Positions 46,816-57,679 of a stretch of 64,000 bases of DNA are shown here, piece after piece. The translations under genes were made by a program, and so were the position numbers. Each line of letters begins with the position of its first letter. The stretch's first letter is position 1. The notes under the pieces were generated by a model. It was given only the letters and a program-made list of their open reading frames with translations. It did no database searches and had not been told where the DNA came from. The stretch comes from Allolobophora icterica (Eukaryota; Annelida; Clitellata; Crassiclitellata; Lumbricidae). Location of the stretch: the NCBI GenBank assembly GCA_963556255.1, contig OY744610.1, positions 13,776,088-13,840,087 on the forward strand, given 5' to 3'.

Positions 46816-47640
46816 ATGCTGAAACAAAGTACGTGTACAATGCCAGGATATAGGCCCTGTTGCAGCAAAGAGAGCCCTGATGCAGCTTCAACCAAAGATC
46901 TGGGAGGAAACATTGAACGTCAGCTCATATACCATCTTGAATGTGGAGGTCGCAACATTACCACTGATAACTGTTGCACCTCGCTGGCCCTAGCTACAGA
47001 TGTTCTGAAGATAAAGAAATCTACTTTGGTTGGTACTATTCGTACTAATCGAGTAGATTTGCCTAAAAAATTTGTTTCTCCCTGAGGACGCGAGATTGTA
47101 CTCATCCTTTGTCGGGTTCGATGAGACCGGCGACTTGTCATTGCTTTCTTACAACTGGTCATCGTCTTGTTGATTATGCACATCTCCAATGGAACTTTTA
47201 TCAAAACACCAAGGAAGCTTCCAGAGGTTATCAACTTCTACAACAAGACCAAAGTAGTTGATTAGGCTGACCAGATGATTCAGCACGAAGTTCTCAACCA
47301 GTGCCGTTCTGCAACCTGCTGGATATTCCGGCACTTCAGGCTTACGTCCTTCATGAGAAATTGAATGTGGACAAAGCTCCAGTGAGACAACGTCATCAAG
47401 AAGCTGGGAAAAAGATCTTTGCCAAGAGCTACAGGAACAGCGATGCAACTCAGCATGGGCTGATTAGAGGATGACTGTTAGACGACACTCTGCAACCTCC
47501 AAAGAAACGAGGTCGCTGCCAAGTTTGTCCCAGACAGACAAAAAAGCCACTGCTGTGTGCAAGGCATGTCATAAGAATGTGTGCACTGTCCACTGTCAAA
47601 TCTTCTGTCAGACATGTCTCTCTGCTGATTGACGAAATAC
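46816..47640 (+). pseudogene. piggyBac transposase, decayed
   Basis: The frame 46816-47085 has GRNITTDNCCTSLALA (the Asp-Asn region of the DDE core) and LVGTIRTNRVDLPKKFVSP, both typical. After several stops and shifts, the C-terminal cysteine-rich domain is still legible at about 47535-47630 (KACHKNVCTVHCQIFCQTC). The N-terminal third is missing. Confidence 0.85.
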
Positions 47641-47677
47641 TTTCCTAAGCTCATATTAGTCTCCTGTGTTCATTCTA

Positions 47678-48132
47678 GCGTCATTTCATTGTACTGAGGG
47701 CACTAGCCTATACATTAAGGTAAGAACAGCATTACAAGTCTATGTTTGTATGTGGCGCCATGACATCATGACGTAACTTCATGTCATGACACCACGTCAT
47801 GACGTCATGTCATGACGTCATGTCATGAGAAAGCGTCATTATATTGTATTGAGGGTGCTGAACATTAGGGTAGGAACAGCATTACAAGCCTATGTTTGTA
47901 TGTGGCGTCATGACATCATGACGTGACGTCATGTCATGACACCACGTCATGACAACACGTCATGACGTGACGTCATGACGTGTTGTCATGAGGAAGCGTC
48001 ATTATATATTATTGAGGGCGCTAAACACTAGGGTAAGAACAGTATTACAAGCCTTTTGTTGCATGTGGCGTCATGGCATCATGACGTAACGTCATGCCAT
48101 GACGTCATTTTATGACATCTCGTCATGAAGAA
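47678..48132. repeat. Three-unit tandem repeat rich in TGACGTCA palindromes
   Basis: Units start GCGTCATT at 47678, 47833 and 47996 (155, 163 and about 137 bp). Each has a constant part (TTGAGGGCGCT.AACA.TA.GGTA.GAACAG.ATTACAAG) and a variable part of overlapping ATGACGTCAT / TCATGACGT words that can fold on themselves. Confidence 0.9.
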
Positions 48133-48292
48133 GTACAACAAATAATGACATTTCAGTGAATAATAATAATAATGACCTTCTCATGCAATCTAAGTGCTTA
48201 TTTCATTCGAATTACATGATAACTACTGTGGGGTCAAAATTGACCCCACGCCCTTAGTTGTATAGTTTTTTTTCCGCCCGACGAAGGGTTAA

Positions 48293-49130
48293 CTGTTGCG
48301 AACTTGTCATACAAGATCTTTTCACTTCAATATAATATTGGAAAATAGAAACTCCAGTCGAAAACCTGTTCTCGGAAACTCAAATGTAGCTATTAAGACA
48401 TACTGAACCGTTAACCAGGGATATTGCCAGCAATTAGCCTACGTCATTTGCTACAACCGTTACTGTTCTTCAATAGACTTCGTAATTGAAAGAATGCAAT
48501 TTTTAATTTTAAAAGAAGGGGAACTCCTCACCCATTGGTTCAGACGAACTCTCACTGAAGATACATTCGCCGATGGATTTCTCGCTCAGCTGATACACAT
48601 ATCGCGGGATGACAAAATAATGCGTTGCTTACATACTTGTTTACACATATTCAATTCTATTTTGATTCAACAACTGTAAATGACGTATATTACTTGTTCC
48701 ATTGCTAATGTACAACCGTACGGTCGCGTAGCAACAATTAAACAAGAAATACGTGATATCAATAGCAACAAGCCTTCTGCAAAGTTGATATCTGAAGAGA
48801 GTGTCTTATTATGTGCATTTGAGTATCCTCCCTACTGTTTTATTTTCATCAAAATTCCATTATAATTACAGTTATTATTATTCCACTAGCTGTGACCCGT
48901 GAAAAACCACGGTATGTAAATTTATTTTAGAAAGTTTGAGTGCAAAAATGTTAAAAAATGTGTAAATTGGTCGGTTTGGCAGTTAGCCAGAAACTCCGAA
49001 AATTGTACCTGTCTACATGACCGACTTAGAGGGTTGACCATAATAATCCCATAGCCAGGTTACGCGACAAACAGACATCCGATATCATGTTGGTAGATTA
49101 ATATTATCTGTTATTACTGTTATTATAGTA
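48293..49130. other. Continuation of duplicated block; unassigned
   Basis: The first 150 bases continue the host block cut by the piggyBac (compare 45316 and 53526). At 48888, CTAGCTGTGACCCGTG.... resembles the repeat start near 20735. Two short ORFs (48494-48679, 48680-48865) have no recognised motif. Confidence 0.45.
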
Positions 49131-49135
49131 GGCTA

Positions 49136-49432
49136 TAGTACTTATTCTGTGGCACGGTGTAGTATCGGTAACGCGTTTGCTCACGGAGCATGCGGTCGCC
49201 GGTTCGACTCCGTGTAACGACCCTGAGCATGTTGTTTGAGCACACCGTGCCTCTGTCACCAAGCAGTATAATTTGGTACCGACGTAAGCTGGGAAGTAAA
49301 CGGCAGGTCCTGCGATGCACTAGCCCCGTGTCCAGGACCTTGCGATTCGTCCATTGCCGGCACAAGGGCCTAGAAGAGGAAATGAGCGCCTCCCCTACGT
49401 CCCACTTCACGGATAGGACAGACTTTTTTTAG
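49136..49432 (+). repeat. tRNA-derived SINE
   Basis: Head: GTGTAGTATCGGTAACGCG (A-box-like) and GCCGGTTCGACTCCG (B-box), spaced as in a tRNA. The body ends in a T-rich run at 49423-49431. It cannot be a functional tRNA gene because the acceptor stem does not close. Confidence 0.75.
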
Positions 49433-50074
49433 TACGTATTATTAAATTAGTTAAGAAACGCATGTGCTGAATTCTTATTAATAAATCTACAATTGCAAAT
49501 AAAGTAATATGTATGTAATGTAATGCAAACAAGTCTAGTCTTGTCTAGTGTAATCTGGTGTAATCTAGTACAATGATTTCTATATCGCCACTATCATCAG
49601 TCGATGGTTGCTACAAGTGAGAATGTAGTTAAAGGGTCGTAATTCCTTGGAGAAGTCTTGTCGAAATTCGGTAAGTGGGTGGTAAATAAAACAAGAAGCA
49701 AGCACTATATTTAAGTTCGAGTAAGTCCTCTGTGGGAAAGGCTGCATTTAAACAATATTTCTCTCTAAGTGCAACTTAATCCACAGAGACGTTATCCAGG
49801 TGACGAATTTTTAAGCATTCGACTGGAAGTGGACGAAATCCATTGAGACATTAATCGATGCTCATTCGTCCAATGTCAGTGATGTCGATATACCATCTTG
49901 CTCTTCCTGCGATATCCTAAAGCACCTGCAAGAGTTCACAATGTCATATCAATGACTAGTTGCGTCAGTTACAGGCTAGGCAAAGGCAACAGATAAATGC
50001 AAACAATTAGGACAGTAATCATTATTGAAGCACGAGTTAATCCACTGGCAAAAGCTTCTCCTAGAACACGAGGA

Positions 50075-50129
50075 ATGCCAGATATTCTAGTGGTTATTGT
50101 GCTGGGCTGTCAAACCAAAGGTTGGGTGT
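50075..50129 (+). repeat. tRNA-headed SINE, cut by gap
   Basis: GGAATGCCAGATATTCTAGTGGTTATTGTGCTGGGCTGTCAAACC matches the head at 39420-39460 and then runs into the N gap. Confidence 0.6.
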
Positions 50130-50329
50130 NNNNNNNNNNNNNNNNNNNNNNNNNNNNNNNNNNNNNNNNNNNNNNNNNNNNNNNNNNNNNNNNNNNNNNN
50201 NNNNNNNNNNNNNNNNNNNNNNNNNNNNNNNNNNNNNNNNNNNNNNNNNNNNNNNNNNNNNNNNNNNNNNNNNNNNNNNNNNNNNNNNNNNNNNNNNNNN
50301 NNNNNNNNNNNNNNNNNNNNNNNNNNNNN
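50130..50329. other. Assembly gap of 200 N
   Basis: Two hundred N, probably a placeholder of arbitrary size. It borders an AG microsatellite that probably caused it. Confidence 1.
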
Positions 50330-50402
<73 letters not shown>

Positions 50403-50410
50403 AAGAGGGA

Positions 50411-50490
<80 letters not shown>

Positions 50491-50790
50491 GGGAGAGAGG
50501 GAGAGAGGGAGAGAGAGAGAGAGTCTCTCTCTGTCTTGGGGTGTTCCACAAGGCTCCGTCCTAGGGTCACTTCTCTTCATCCTTCGGAGGTTGGGGGACA
50601 GTCAGAGAGAGACAGAGACAGAGACAGAGACAGAGAGAGACAGAGACATAATCAATAATAGTTAAAAACAACTATTAAAGGAGTATAACCCCTAACACAG
50701 AGACAGAGACAGACAGACACAGACATAGAGAGACAGACAGACAGACAGACAGAGACAGACAGACAGACAGACAGACAGAGAGAGAGAGGT
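50330..50790. repeat. (AG)n, (CAGAGA)n and (CAGA)n microsatellites
   Basis: AG run at 50330-50523 and GACAGA runs at 50598-50650 and 50695-50788. Between them 50533-50590 reads GVPQGSVLGSLLFILRR, a scrap of L2-type LINE RT motif B. Confidence 0.9.
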
Positions 50791-50794
50791 TGAT

Positions 50795-51145
50795 TGTGCG
50801 TTTGATAGGTGGCAGCAGATTATGACCTGCCTGATCTGCTGCCACCTATCAAACGCACAGGCCACTTCCTGCGCTCATGAGCTCACGACCTAGAAATCCC
50901 GACAGCTGATAGCTTGTCCAGGGAAACGTTCATCATCAGGAAGCTTTATGAAGCTGCTTAGTTTACGCTATGGGTAAAAAACAATATAAATTGGGGATAA
51001 TTGAGACAAATGTCTGTAGCTAACATTAACATATTTATTAGTATACTATCTTTATAAACATGTTTACGTTGCTGTACACCAAAATACGGTTTGCAATTGG
51101 TTCCAATAAAGAATATTCTATTCTATTCTATTCTATTCTATTCTA
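50795..51145 (+). repeat. LINE-like 3' end with (ATTCT)n tail, copy 2, with 26-bp palindrome
   Basis: The arms at 50795-50820 and 50834-50859 are perfect inverted repeats. From 50834 on, the sequence matches 37165-37500 in reverse orientation and ends CCAATAAAGAATATTCTATTCTATTCTA. Confidence 0.8.
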
Positions 51146-51483
51146 CATGTATTTTGATGATAAAAGGAACGATGAAGAGGCACAATCTTTATACAATCAG
51201 TTACTGTGCCTCTTCATGAACCCCTGTTTGACTCCTCTATGCATCGATACGACAATCTTAGTTAACTGAACTCTGTGTGCATATCAAGACTATGGCATAG
51301 ATTTCTGATTTTAATCTGTGAGAGCACCGTTTACAAGTCATTTTAATTTATTGCAAATAGCAAAAAATTTTACAATTAAATTTTTTTCCAGCAACGGCGT
51401 TTTTCATTCTTTAGACATCATTCTGTACAATTTGAGTTTGGCATATACTGCTTAAATTACACATCTATTCAATATTTCATTTA

Positions 51484-51780
51484 GGGGATGCTCGATAGTG
51501 TAGTGGTTAGCGTGCTGGACTGTCAATCGAGAGGTCGGAAGTTCAAATACCCGCAGGGCAGAAATTTGGTTCGGGATTTATGCACCAACTGTACCCTAGT
51601 CAACTCAGTTATTATAAGTACACTGACCGTACACCGTTTATGGGAAGAAAAGACGGCGAGGGTGTGGATTGGTCACCCGCCCTTAAATGCCAAGGTTAAA
51701 AAATTAAGTCGCCAACACTTCATACACATGTATGGCTGCCTCAGGGCTAGCTTAAAGGACAGCTCTTCTTTTTCTCTCCG
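51484..51780 (+). repeat. tRNA-derived SINE
   Basis: GGATGCTCGATAGTGTAGTGGTTAGCGTGCTGGACTGTCAATCGAGAGGTCGGAAGTTCAAATACCCGC has clear A- and B-box regions. The body is shared with 40960-41160. Confidence 0.85.
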
Positions 51781-51898
51781 ATATTTCATTTAGTCTTGCA
51801 TATCGCAATTGCCTCTATTTTGCATAGTTAAATAGGCCTACTGCTAATCTATTAATGCTGACACTAAACAGTTGGTCGTATTGAAATGGATTTGTTAC

Positions 51899-52003
51899 CT
51901 GCGCTGATTAGGAGAATACATAGCAAGTTAATTATGAAATGGCGGATAGTGTCATCATCATCCGGATCCTCGGCTATAGTGTCATCATCATCCGGATCCA
52001 TGA
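51899..52003 (-). CDS. Orphan transmembrane exon, paralogue of gene D exon 2
   Basis: One hundred and five bases, phase 1 on both sides (acceptor GGAGTTAG^TCATG, donor GCAG^GTAACA), exactly like 43641-43712. It encodes MDP, two direct repeats of DPDDDDTI, then RHFIINLLCILLISA (membrane helix). The acidic repeat is a recent 27-bp tandem duplication. No RING exon was seen on its 5' side up to 53.7 kb, and exons 3-5 were not seen. It may be a relic, or a gene starting at this ATG. Confidence 0.5.
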
Positions 52004-52145
52004 CTAACTCCAAGTAGGCCCGTTTCTCTTATTTCACCGACAACAAAAACTGCACAACCTGAATACATACAGACGTAGAGCAAAATAAAGTATTTTCATT
52101 TAAAGCTAAACATTTAATGACCATGTTTAATAGCCTAGATTAGAC

Positions 52146-52454
52146 CAGTGCCAGTCTTAGGGGCGTGCGAACCGTGCAGTCGCACGGGGCCCGCAGCTTA
52201 GGTGGCCCGAAAATGTCACAGAAAATTAACATGAAGAAGACATCGAATAATAATAATTGGTTATTCTCTTTTGTCAAGAAAATAAAGTCAACTTCCTTTA
52301 TATACCAGAATTCTCGTGTATGGTTAAATTTGACTTGTTAATAATCTGCTAAAAAAATAAAAAGATTAGCAATGAAAAGCAATTTGACCTGTGTCATGCG
52401 GGGCTCGTACAATATACTTTGCACGGGGCCTGAAATATCCTAAGGCCGGCACTA
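52146..52454. mobile_element. hAT-like MITE, decayed
   Basis: The left end (C)AGTGCC(A/G)G(T/C)CTTAGG and the right end CCTAAGGCCGGCACT are inverted. Inner ends carry GCACGGGGCC on both sides. The 8-bp flanks are only partly alike (ATTAGACC / ATCAGAGT). Confidence 0.6.
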
Positions 52455-53700
52455 ATCAGAGTCATTAGCCTCTCTGCACCACAGCCTAAAAAACTCAGAA
52501 CCACTCTTCCTCAAACTGTCAATCTGTAGGCCTACTTGAACTGGTAACTAAATTTCAAGTAGGCCTATTAGAATGTAATTGTGTGTAGATGACTTGAGCT
52601 ATTCTCACAGAAATATATACAACACACTGCACACTCCATGCAGACAAGTCAACTGCACAGTCGAAAATATAAACGGCAAACTTTGTGTCAGAAAACACAC
52701 TAGGCCTATAATAGGGATACAGAGGGAACTAAGTTTTATATAAACTTCATTTTGCCACAACCGAGCAGCACATAAATTATGAAATACAGAAAAATAAAAA
52801 AAACAGGAATAGCAGAATAGAAGTAGTAAGCTAGTCATTAATGAAGGGAATAGTATAATACCGTTCAATGATAGCAGCTTAATAGATCTTTTGATAAAAA
52901 CAAACTTGAGAACTCAGAAGGTAGGGCCTATGGGGTTTCGATAAACTATCTTCGATGGTCACTAGTCTAACGTCCTGACCCATTGCAGTGAATACCTCCT
53001 TATTCTACGCATCGTATAGGCCTACTGCTTCGATCATAGTAGGCCCTATGTTTCGCCTACGCATTCTTGCATCACCATTGGTTGTCACGACGCTGCTATA
53101 AATAGCAAGGGAAAATGATATCATATAAAATATTCAAATATTGTAGGAATACGACTAGCGGAGCCTATTAAGCCAATTGCTGGACGTAGATAATTGTCCA
53201 CTGCACCTGGCTGTAGCAGAATTCGACCTGAGTATACCTTTGTTGAAATGTACTAATTGAATCCAGCGTCGGCTTATTTACAACACGCACGATCAGGCCT
53301 GTACGTCAAAAAGGCGGAAGCATTAGGCTTAGACTTCGCCCGATTCTTATTTAGCGCTAGTCTTATTGACACGGAGAATAGGAGAATTTCGTTAACAACA
53401 ATTGTTTGAAAATACTTTGACATAAATGCCGATTCAGTTCAATATTCGCGAGAATGTACATTGTGTCTATCTGGACAGTCTGGACTTATATAGAGCGCAT
53501 TTATAAGGCCCTCTCAAATGCACAAAGATTCAACCGTTGTCGGCTCACAGTGCAAAATCTGTTGGTTTCGCCCTAAAGTCGAAAGACACAAACTCTAATC
53601 GACAACATTCTCAACGCACTTAGACATCTTGAGCCTTGAACGGCGATATGGTCGTCGGCGCAGACGTTGCTGATTACCGCGTTATAACTGACAATGATTA
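52455..53700. other. Unassigned interval and duplicated block
   Basis: 53390-53700 is a diverged copy of the block found at 45310-45640 and at 46080-46163 plus 48293-48440. An L2-type tail (AGAGCGCATTTATAAGGCCC) sits at 53491. Earlier sequence has no recognised gene. Confidence 0.45.
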
Positions 53701-55990
53701 ATAAACTTCGTGTCAAAGAGCGTGCCTTATCCCCATGACGCTCCTACCACTTTTACGCGGTTGGTCCGTGGCTGGCGGGGCCTGGATCGCGATGCGTTCA
53801 GGGACGCGCTCATGGAGGTCCCTGCGGTTGCCGATCCGTCCTCCCTGGCTGATCTATCGGTTGCGGAGGCCTTTCTACTCTACGAGTCAACAATGGCTGA
53901 ACTAGTCGACCGGTTCCTCCCGCTGCGCCAGGTAACCATCCGCCGGAGCCCACACTCTCCATGGTTCGATGGAGAGTGCCGCTCCATGCGACGTCAGGCT
54001 CGCCGTCATGAGCGAAAGTACAGGCGCACCAGGCTTCCATCGGATCGATTGGCTTGGGTGCATTACGTCCGCGGTATGCATCGCAGTTATAGCGAGAAGG
54101 AGCGAACTTACTGGGAATCAAGAATATCTTCTCAAGCCGGTGAGCCCAAGCGTCTTTGGGCTACATTCAACGCCCTACTGGGGCGCCACGCCGATCGCGC
54201 TACCCACTCTCCAGAGGTATCGCCCTTCACGGCCGATGACTTCCTGGTCTCTTACACCAACAAGATTCTTGGGATTCGCCGCGCCACGGAGAACGCTCCT
54301 CCTCCTCAACATCCCACCACTGAATGCTGCCTGCTCACGCTGAACGCGATTTCTGGAGAGGAGCTGCGTCGCGTCATCCTCGCTTCTCCACCCAAGTCGT
54401 GCGAACTTGACCCACTCCCAACCTTCTTGCTTCAGCAGTTCGTGGATGCTCTGCTGCCTCTTCTGTTGACGCTGTGTAACCGTTCTATCAGCGAAGGGGT
54501 TCTACCACCGACACAGAAGAGGTCCATTCTCATTCCTGCCCTGAAGGACAACGGCCTGGATTCAGCTGACCCTCTCAGCTACCGACCAATCGCCAATGTC
54601 TCCTTCTTATCCAAGATCATCGAGAAGATAGTGGCAGCTCAACTCATCGCCCACCTAGAGAGGAACAACCTCCTTCCATCATGCCAGTCTGGGTTCAGAA
54701 AAAATTCCACTCGACTGAAACCCTGCTGCTCCGCCTTTTATCGGACATCTACGGGGCTATCGACAGAGCAGAGTTGACTCTACTGGCCCTATTCGATGTT
54801 AGCGCCGCTTTTGACACTGTAGACCACGACATCCTACTAAAGCGGTTGCATATTACGTTTGGGCTGGCTGGAAATTTTCTGGAATGGATTAGCTCTTTTC
54901 TCTCTGGGCGTTCTTTCAGGGTGGTGCATGGATCGACTAGGTCTCTGTGGGTCCCTGCCCCATATGGTCTGCCCCAGGGCTCCGTTCTTGGCCCCCTACT
55001 GTATATCATATACACCTCTGGCCTTTCCCTGCTCCTTGCGGATCATGGTGCCTTAGCTCAGCTCTATGCAGATGACACGCAGGCGTACATGCATTGTCCG
55101 CCGCATAATGCTGCTTCTGTTGTAGCGGCTATGGCTCAGACACAGTCTGATCTGGAGATGTGGATGGCGTCAAACCGCCTCCGCTTAAACCCTTCTAAAA
55201 CTAAATTTATGTGGCTGGGCACCCGTCAGCAATTGGCTAAACTCAACCTTCCCTCTGTCTCTGCACAGTTTCCTGGCTTTACTTTCTCTGCCTCGGTTCG
55301 TGACCTTGGCATTCTATTGGACCAGGAGTTAAGTTTTGCACCACACCTTCATCGCCTCAGCCGCGACTGCCTTTATCAGCTCCATCAGCTTCGTACTGTC
55401 GCTCGCTCTCTCTCAGCAACAACAGCAACTACACTTGTTCACGCTTTCGTCACATCTCGTCTTGACTATTGCCTATCTCTTTACTCTGGCCTCCCTTCTG
55501 CACGCCTAGACTGCCTTGACCGCATCTTGCGCTCTGCTGCACGCCTTATTGGCCAAATACCATATTTTGGCCATGTATCAAATTATATGCTGGAGGTCCT
55601 GCATTGGCTCCCTGTACGGCAGCGCATTGAGTACAGGATCGCCTCCTTTGGTTGGCGATGTCAACTGGGTCTCGCACCAAAATACCTGATGGATCTCTTC
55701 CGGCCTGTGTCTGCTTCTCGGACTGCTCGAGTCCTCCGCTCGGTGGGGAGGGGGATGCTATCCGTCCCGTTTGCCCGTACTGCTATCATGCAGACCCGCG
55801 CTTTCTCGGTGGTTGGCCCGACCATATGGAATGGCCTTCCCCCTGAGCTGCGCCTACATCCTAGGTCTTCCTCTGGTACCTTCTATGACCACCTGAAAAC
55901 TGCTCTTTTTCGCCGTGCTGTAGTCGGGAGCGCCTCTGAGTAGTTCCCTTGAAGTGGCGCTATATAAATTTACGAATGAATGAATGAATT
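53700..55990 (+). mobile_element. L2-type LINE, best-preserved copy
   Basis: Frame 1 (to about 54705) covers the linker and RT start (WRGLDRDAF, KSCELDPLPTFLL, YRPIANVSFLSKIIEKI). Frame 2 (to 55943) covers the RT core (FDVSAAFDTVDHDIL, GLPQGSVLGPLLY, YADDTQAY with an intact YADD near 55066) and the C-terminal domain (VLHWLPVRQRIEY, WNGLPPELRLHP). A single frameshift in an A-run near 54702 separates them. The endonuclease is missing (5' truncation). The 3' end GTGGCGCTATATAAATT is followed by (GAAT)n at 55973-55989, typical of L2. Apart from truncation and the shift it looks young. Confidence 0.92.
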
Positions 55991-56400
55991 TCCTTCTTTT
56001 TGACATGATGAAAAATGAAGGGTTTATCTGCGAACCATGCAGCAAGAGAAAAATATGAGCTAATTAACCTGTTCATAAAGCCCGTTTTGATAAATTTGTC
56101 CTACTCATTGCTTCTTTCACAATATAATGTCAATATGACATTGCACTCAAAGCAAAAATAATGACCTACAAATGCCGGCACACTGCAAGACACTGGTTGC
56201 ACTACGATACAAATACTGCTCAGTAGGCATACACACATGCACATACAATTATTACATTTATTAATATCAAGTTCTGTTACAATAAAATAAATATGACCTC
56301 ACCTTCAATGCACACAATTTTTGTAACGAGTTAATTTCGTGACATTTGTATAAACATGACGGATTTTTTGTCAGCCGATAAAAAAGTTGACCTATTCTTT
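55991..56400. other. Unassigned interval
   Basis: No coding or element ends recognised. Confidence 0.4.
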
Positions 56401-56466
56401 CTCGCACCCCCTGAAATGCCATCTCGCACCCCCTGGGGGTGCGGGCACCCCTGGTTGGGAACCCCT
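56400..56466 (-). mobile_element. One end of a hAT-like element
   Basis: On the minus strand it begins CAGGGGTTCCCAACCAGGGG and continues GTGCCCGCACCCCC, a familiar hAT-type end. The partner end was not located. Confidence 0.55.
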
Positions 56467-56825
56467 GCACTAAAGGAATCAGTGTTGACCTGGACACATT
56501 TATTGAAAAAAATCTTGAGGACTTTATATCTGCGAAGTCACGGACTCTGTTTGAATTAATGGAACTTCCAGACACATTTCTCACTGTAGATCCTGACCTG
56601 TGGAAAGATAGAGAGGACTACCAAAAGGCTGCAGAGTCAGTACATGCCATTAAAGCTGTTAACGACCATGCAGAACGCAGCATGACACTCATTCAGGAAT
56701 TCAGTGACCTAATGACTCATGATGAATTACAGCTTCAGTATTTGCTGCAAGTTGTTCAACAGCCCCGTCAGGCTTATCCAGACACCAAGAAAGAGACACT
56801 CTCTGCCTCTACCAAGATTAACTGA
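56467..56825 (+). pseudogene. Fragment of an uncharacterised repeat-borne protein
   Basis: The frame runs on from the element end into DFISAKSRTLFELMEL, then AVNDHAERSMTLIQEF and DELQLQYLLQVVQQPR before a stop. The NDxAER...LxxDF...E.Q.Q.LLQVV pattern is one I associate with multicopy invertebrate proteins of unknown function, possibly transposase-linked. Only the C-terminal part remains. Confidence 0.45.
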
Positions 56826-56829
56826 GAAA

Positions 56830-57200
56830 GTTGCATTGAACGTTGTAGGCCTACTGAACATTTCTAATTTTGTGACGTTTAATATTTTTTTAATTGAATT
56901 TTTGGATTGTAACCCATCAAGTTTTTGAATGTAGAGTCTACATGACTATTTAATTTGTCTGTAATTGTGAAAAAAGTGAAACAAGTCTGGTTTACCGAAA
57001 CAGCTCTTGTATGTTTTTATTTGTCAAAAATCGCTCTTTTTATCAACTTTGTGGTCATTGAGCTACCTCTAAATATTAATATATCAAGTTCAATTTTTCT
57101 GTAACAATTTGAGACCAGATGGAATAGTTCTGGAGGGTAGGATCACAAAAAAGGAAGCGATTTATTTTTTCCTTATTTTAAGCACCCCCTATTATATATC
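56830..57200. other. Unassigned AT-rich interval
   Basis: No gene or repeat recognised. Confidence 0.4.
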
Positions 57201-57213
57201 TTTAATTCACCAA

Positions 57214-57668
57214 TGTCCGCAAAGGTTCACCAGTCACTCTGGTACAGAGTAAAGCAGGGAGGCGACCTGACCGACGACTCTGATGAGCGTAGACTCGGAT
57301 CCGACCTGGGCTGGTGAACCAAAGTCCTCCGTGCCCACCTTCTCGTGGTGCGGACCGTTAGTACCCTTCCTAGGAAGTACTCTTCCTAGGAGGGGGAACG
57401 AACGGGCACGGCAGGCAAAACCAGGGGAAGGCAATGGCAAACCACCCCTGTTAATTATGCCAAGAAAATCGTCATGCCACACACCAAACCACGCCGATGG
57501 TCGCGGATGGAGGGACTCCCAGGCCGGAGCGCTGAGGTGGGACTCCCAGGCCAAAGCGCGACTCAAGGGCTACTGGGAGAAGTAGCAAGACGGCAACGGA
57601 GACTGTGTGGCATGACGATCGCTAGGGCTCCTTGAGCCGACGGCACAAACAAACAAACAAACAAAAAA
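57214..57668 (+). mobile_element. SINE with (ACAA)n tail
   Basis: It is flanked by the perfect direct repeat AATTCACCAA (57204-57213 and 57669-57678) and ends ACAAACAAACAAACAA. The body includes GGGGAAGGCAATGGCAAACC, a phrase common in dispersed retroposons, and two GGGACTCCCAGGCC repeats. The head is not clearly a tRNA. The frames across it are not genes. Confidence 0.85.
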
Positions 57669-57679
57669 AATTCACCAAA

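Larger units (their letters stand above)
46168..48288. mobile_element. piggyBac element, 2.1 kb
   Basis: The ends CCCTTCGTCGGGCG and CGCCCGACGAAGGG are perfect inverted repeats flanked by TTAA on both sides (46164-46167 and 48289-48292), the piggyBac signature. Inside each end is GGGGTCAAAA(A)TGACCCC. It carries a decayed transposase, a 196-bp MITE and a three-unit palindromic repeat. It lies within a duplicated host block whose halves resume on either side. Confidence 0.95.

Noticed and set aside
47740..48130. CRISPR-like array
   Set aside because: Repeats are tandem units with palindromes, no unique spacers, in an animal piggyBac element.
49136..49220. Functional tRNA gene
   Set aside because: A and B boxes are present, but the acceptor stem does not close and a SINE body follows; the same holds for 39390, 40960, 50075 and 51484.
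49997..50665. Long frames spanning the gap
   Set aside because: They run through N and an AG repeat; only a short LINE RT scrap at 50533-50590 is real similarity.
57234..57585. Overlapping frames of 100-110 codons on both strands
   Set aside because: They fall wholly inside a SINE with target duplications.
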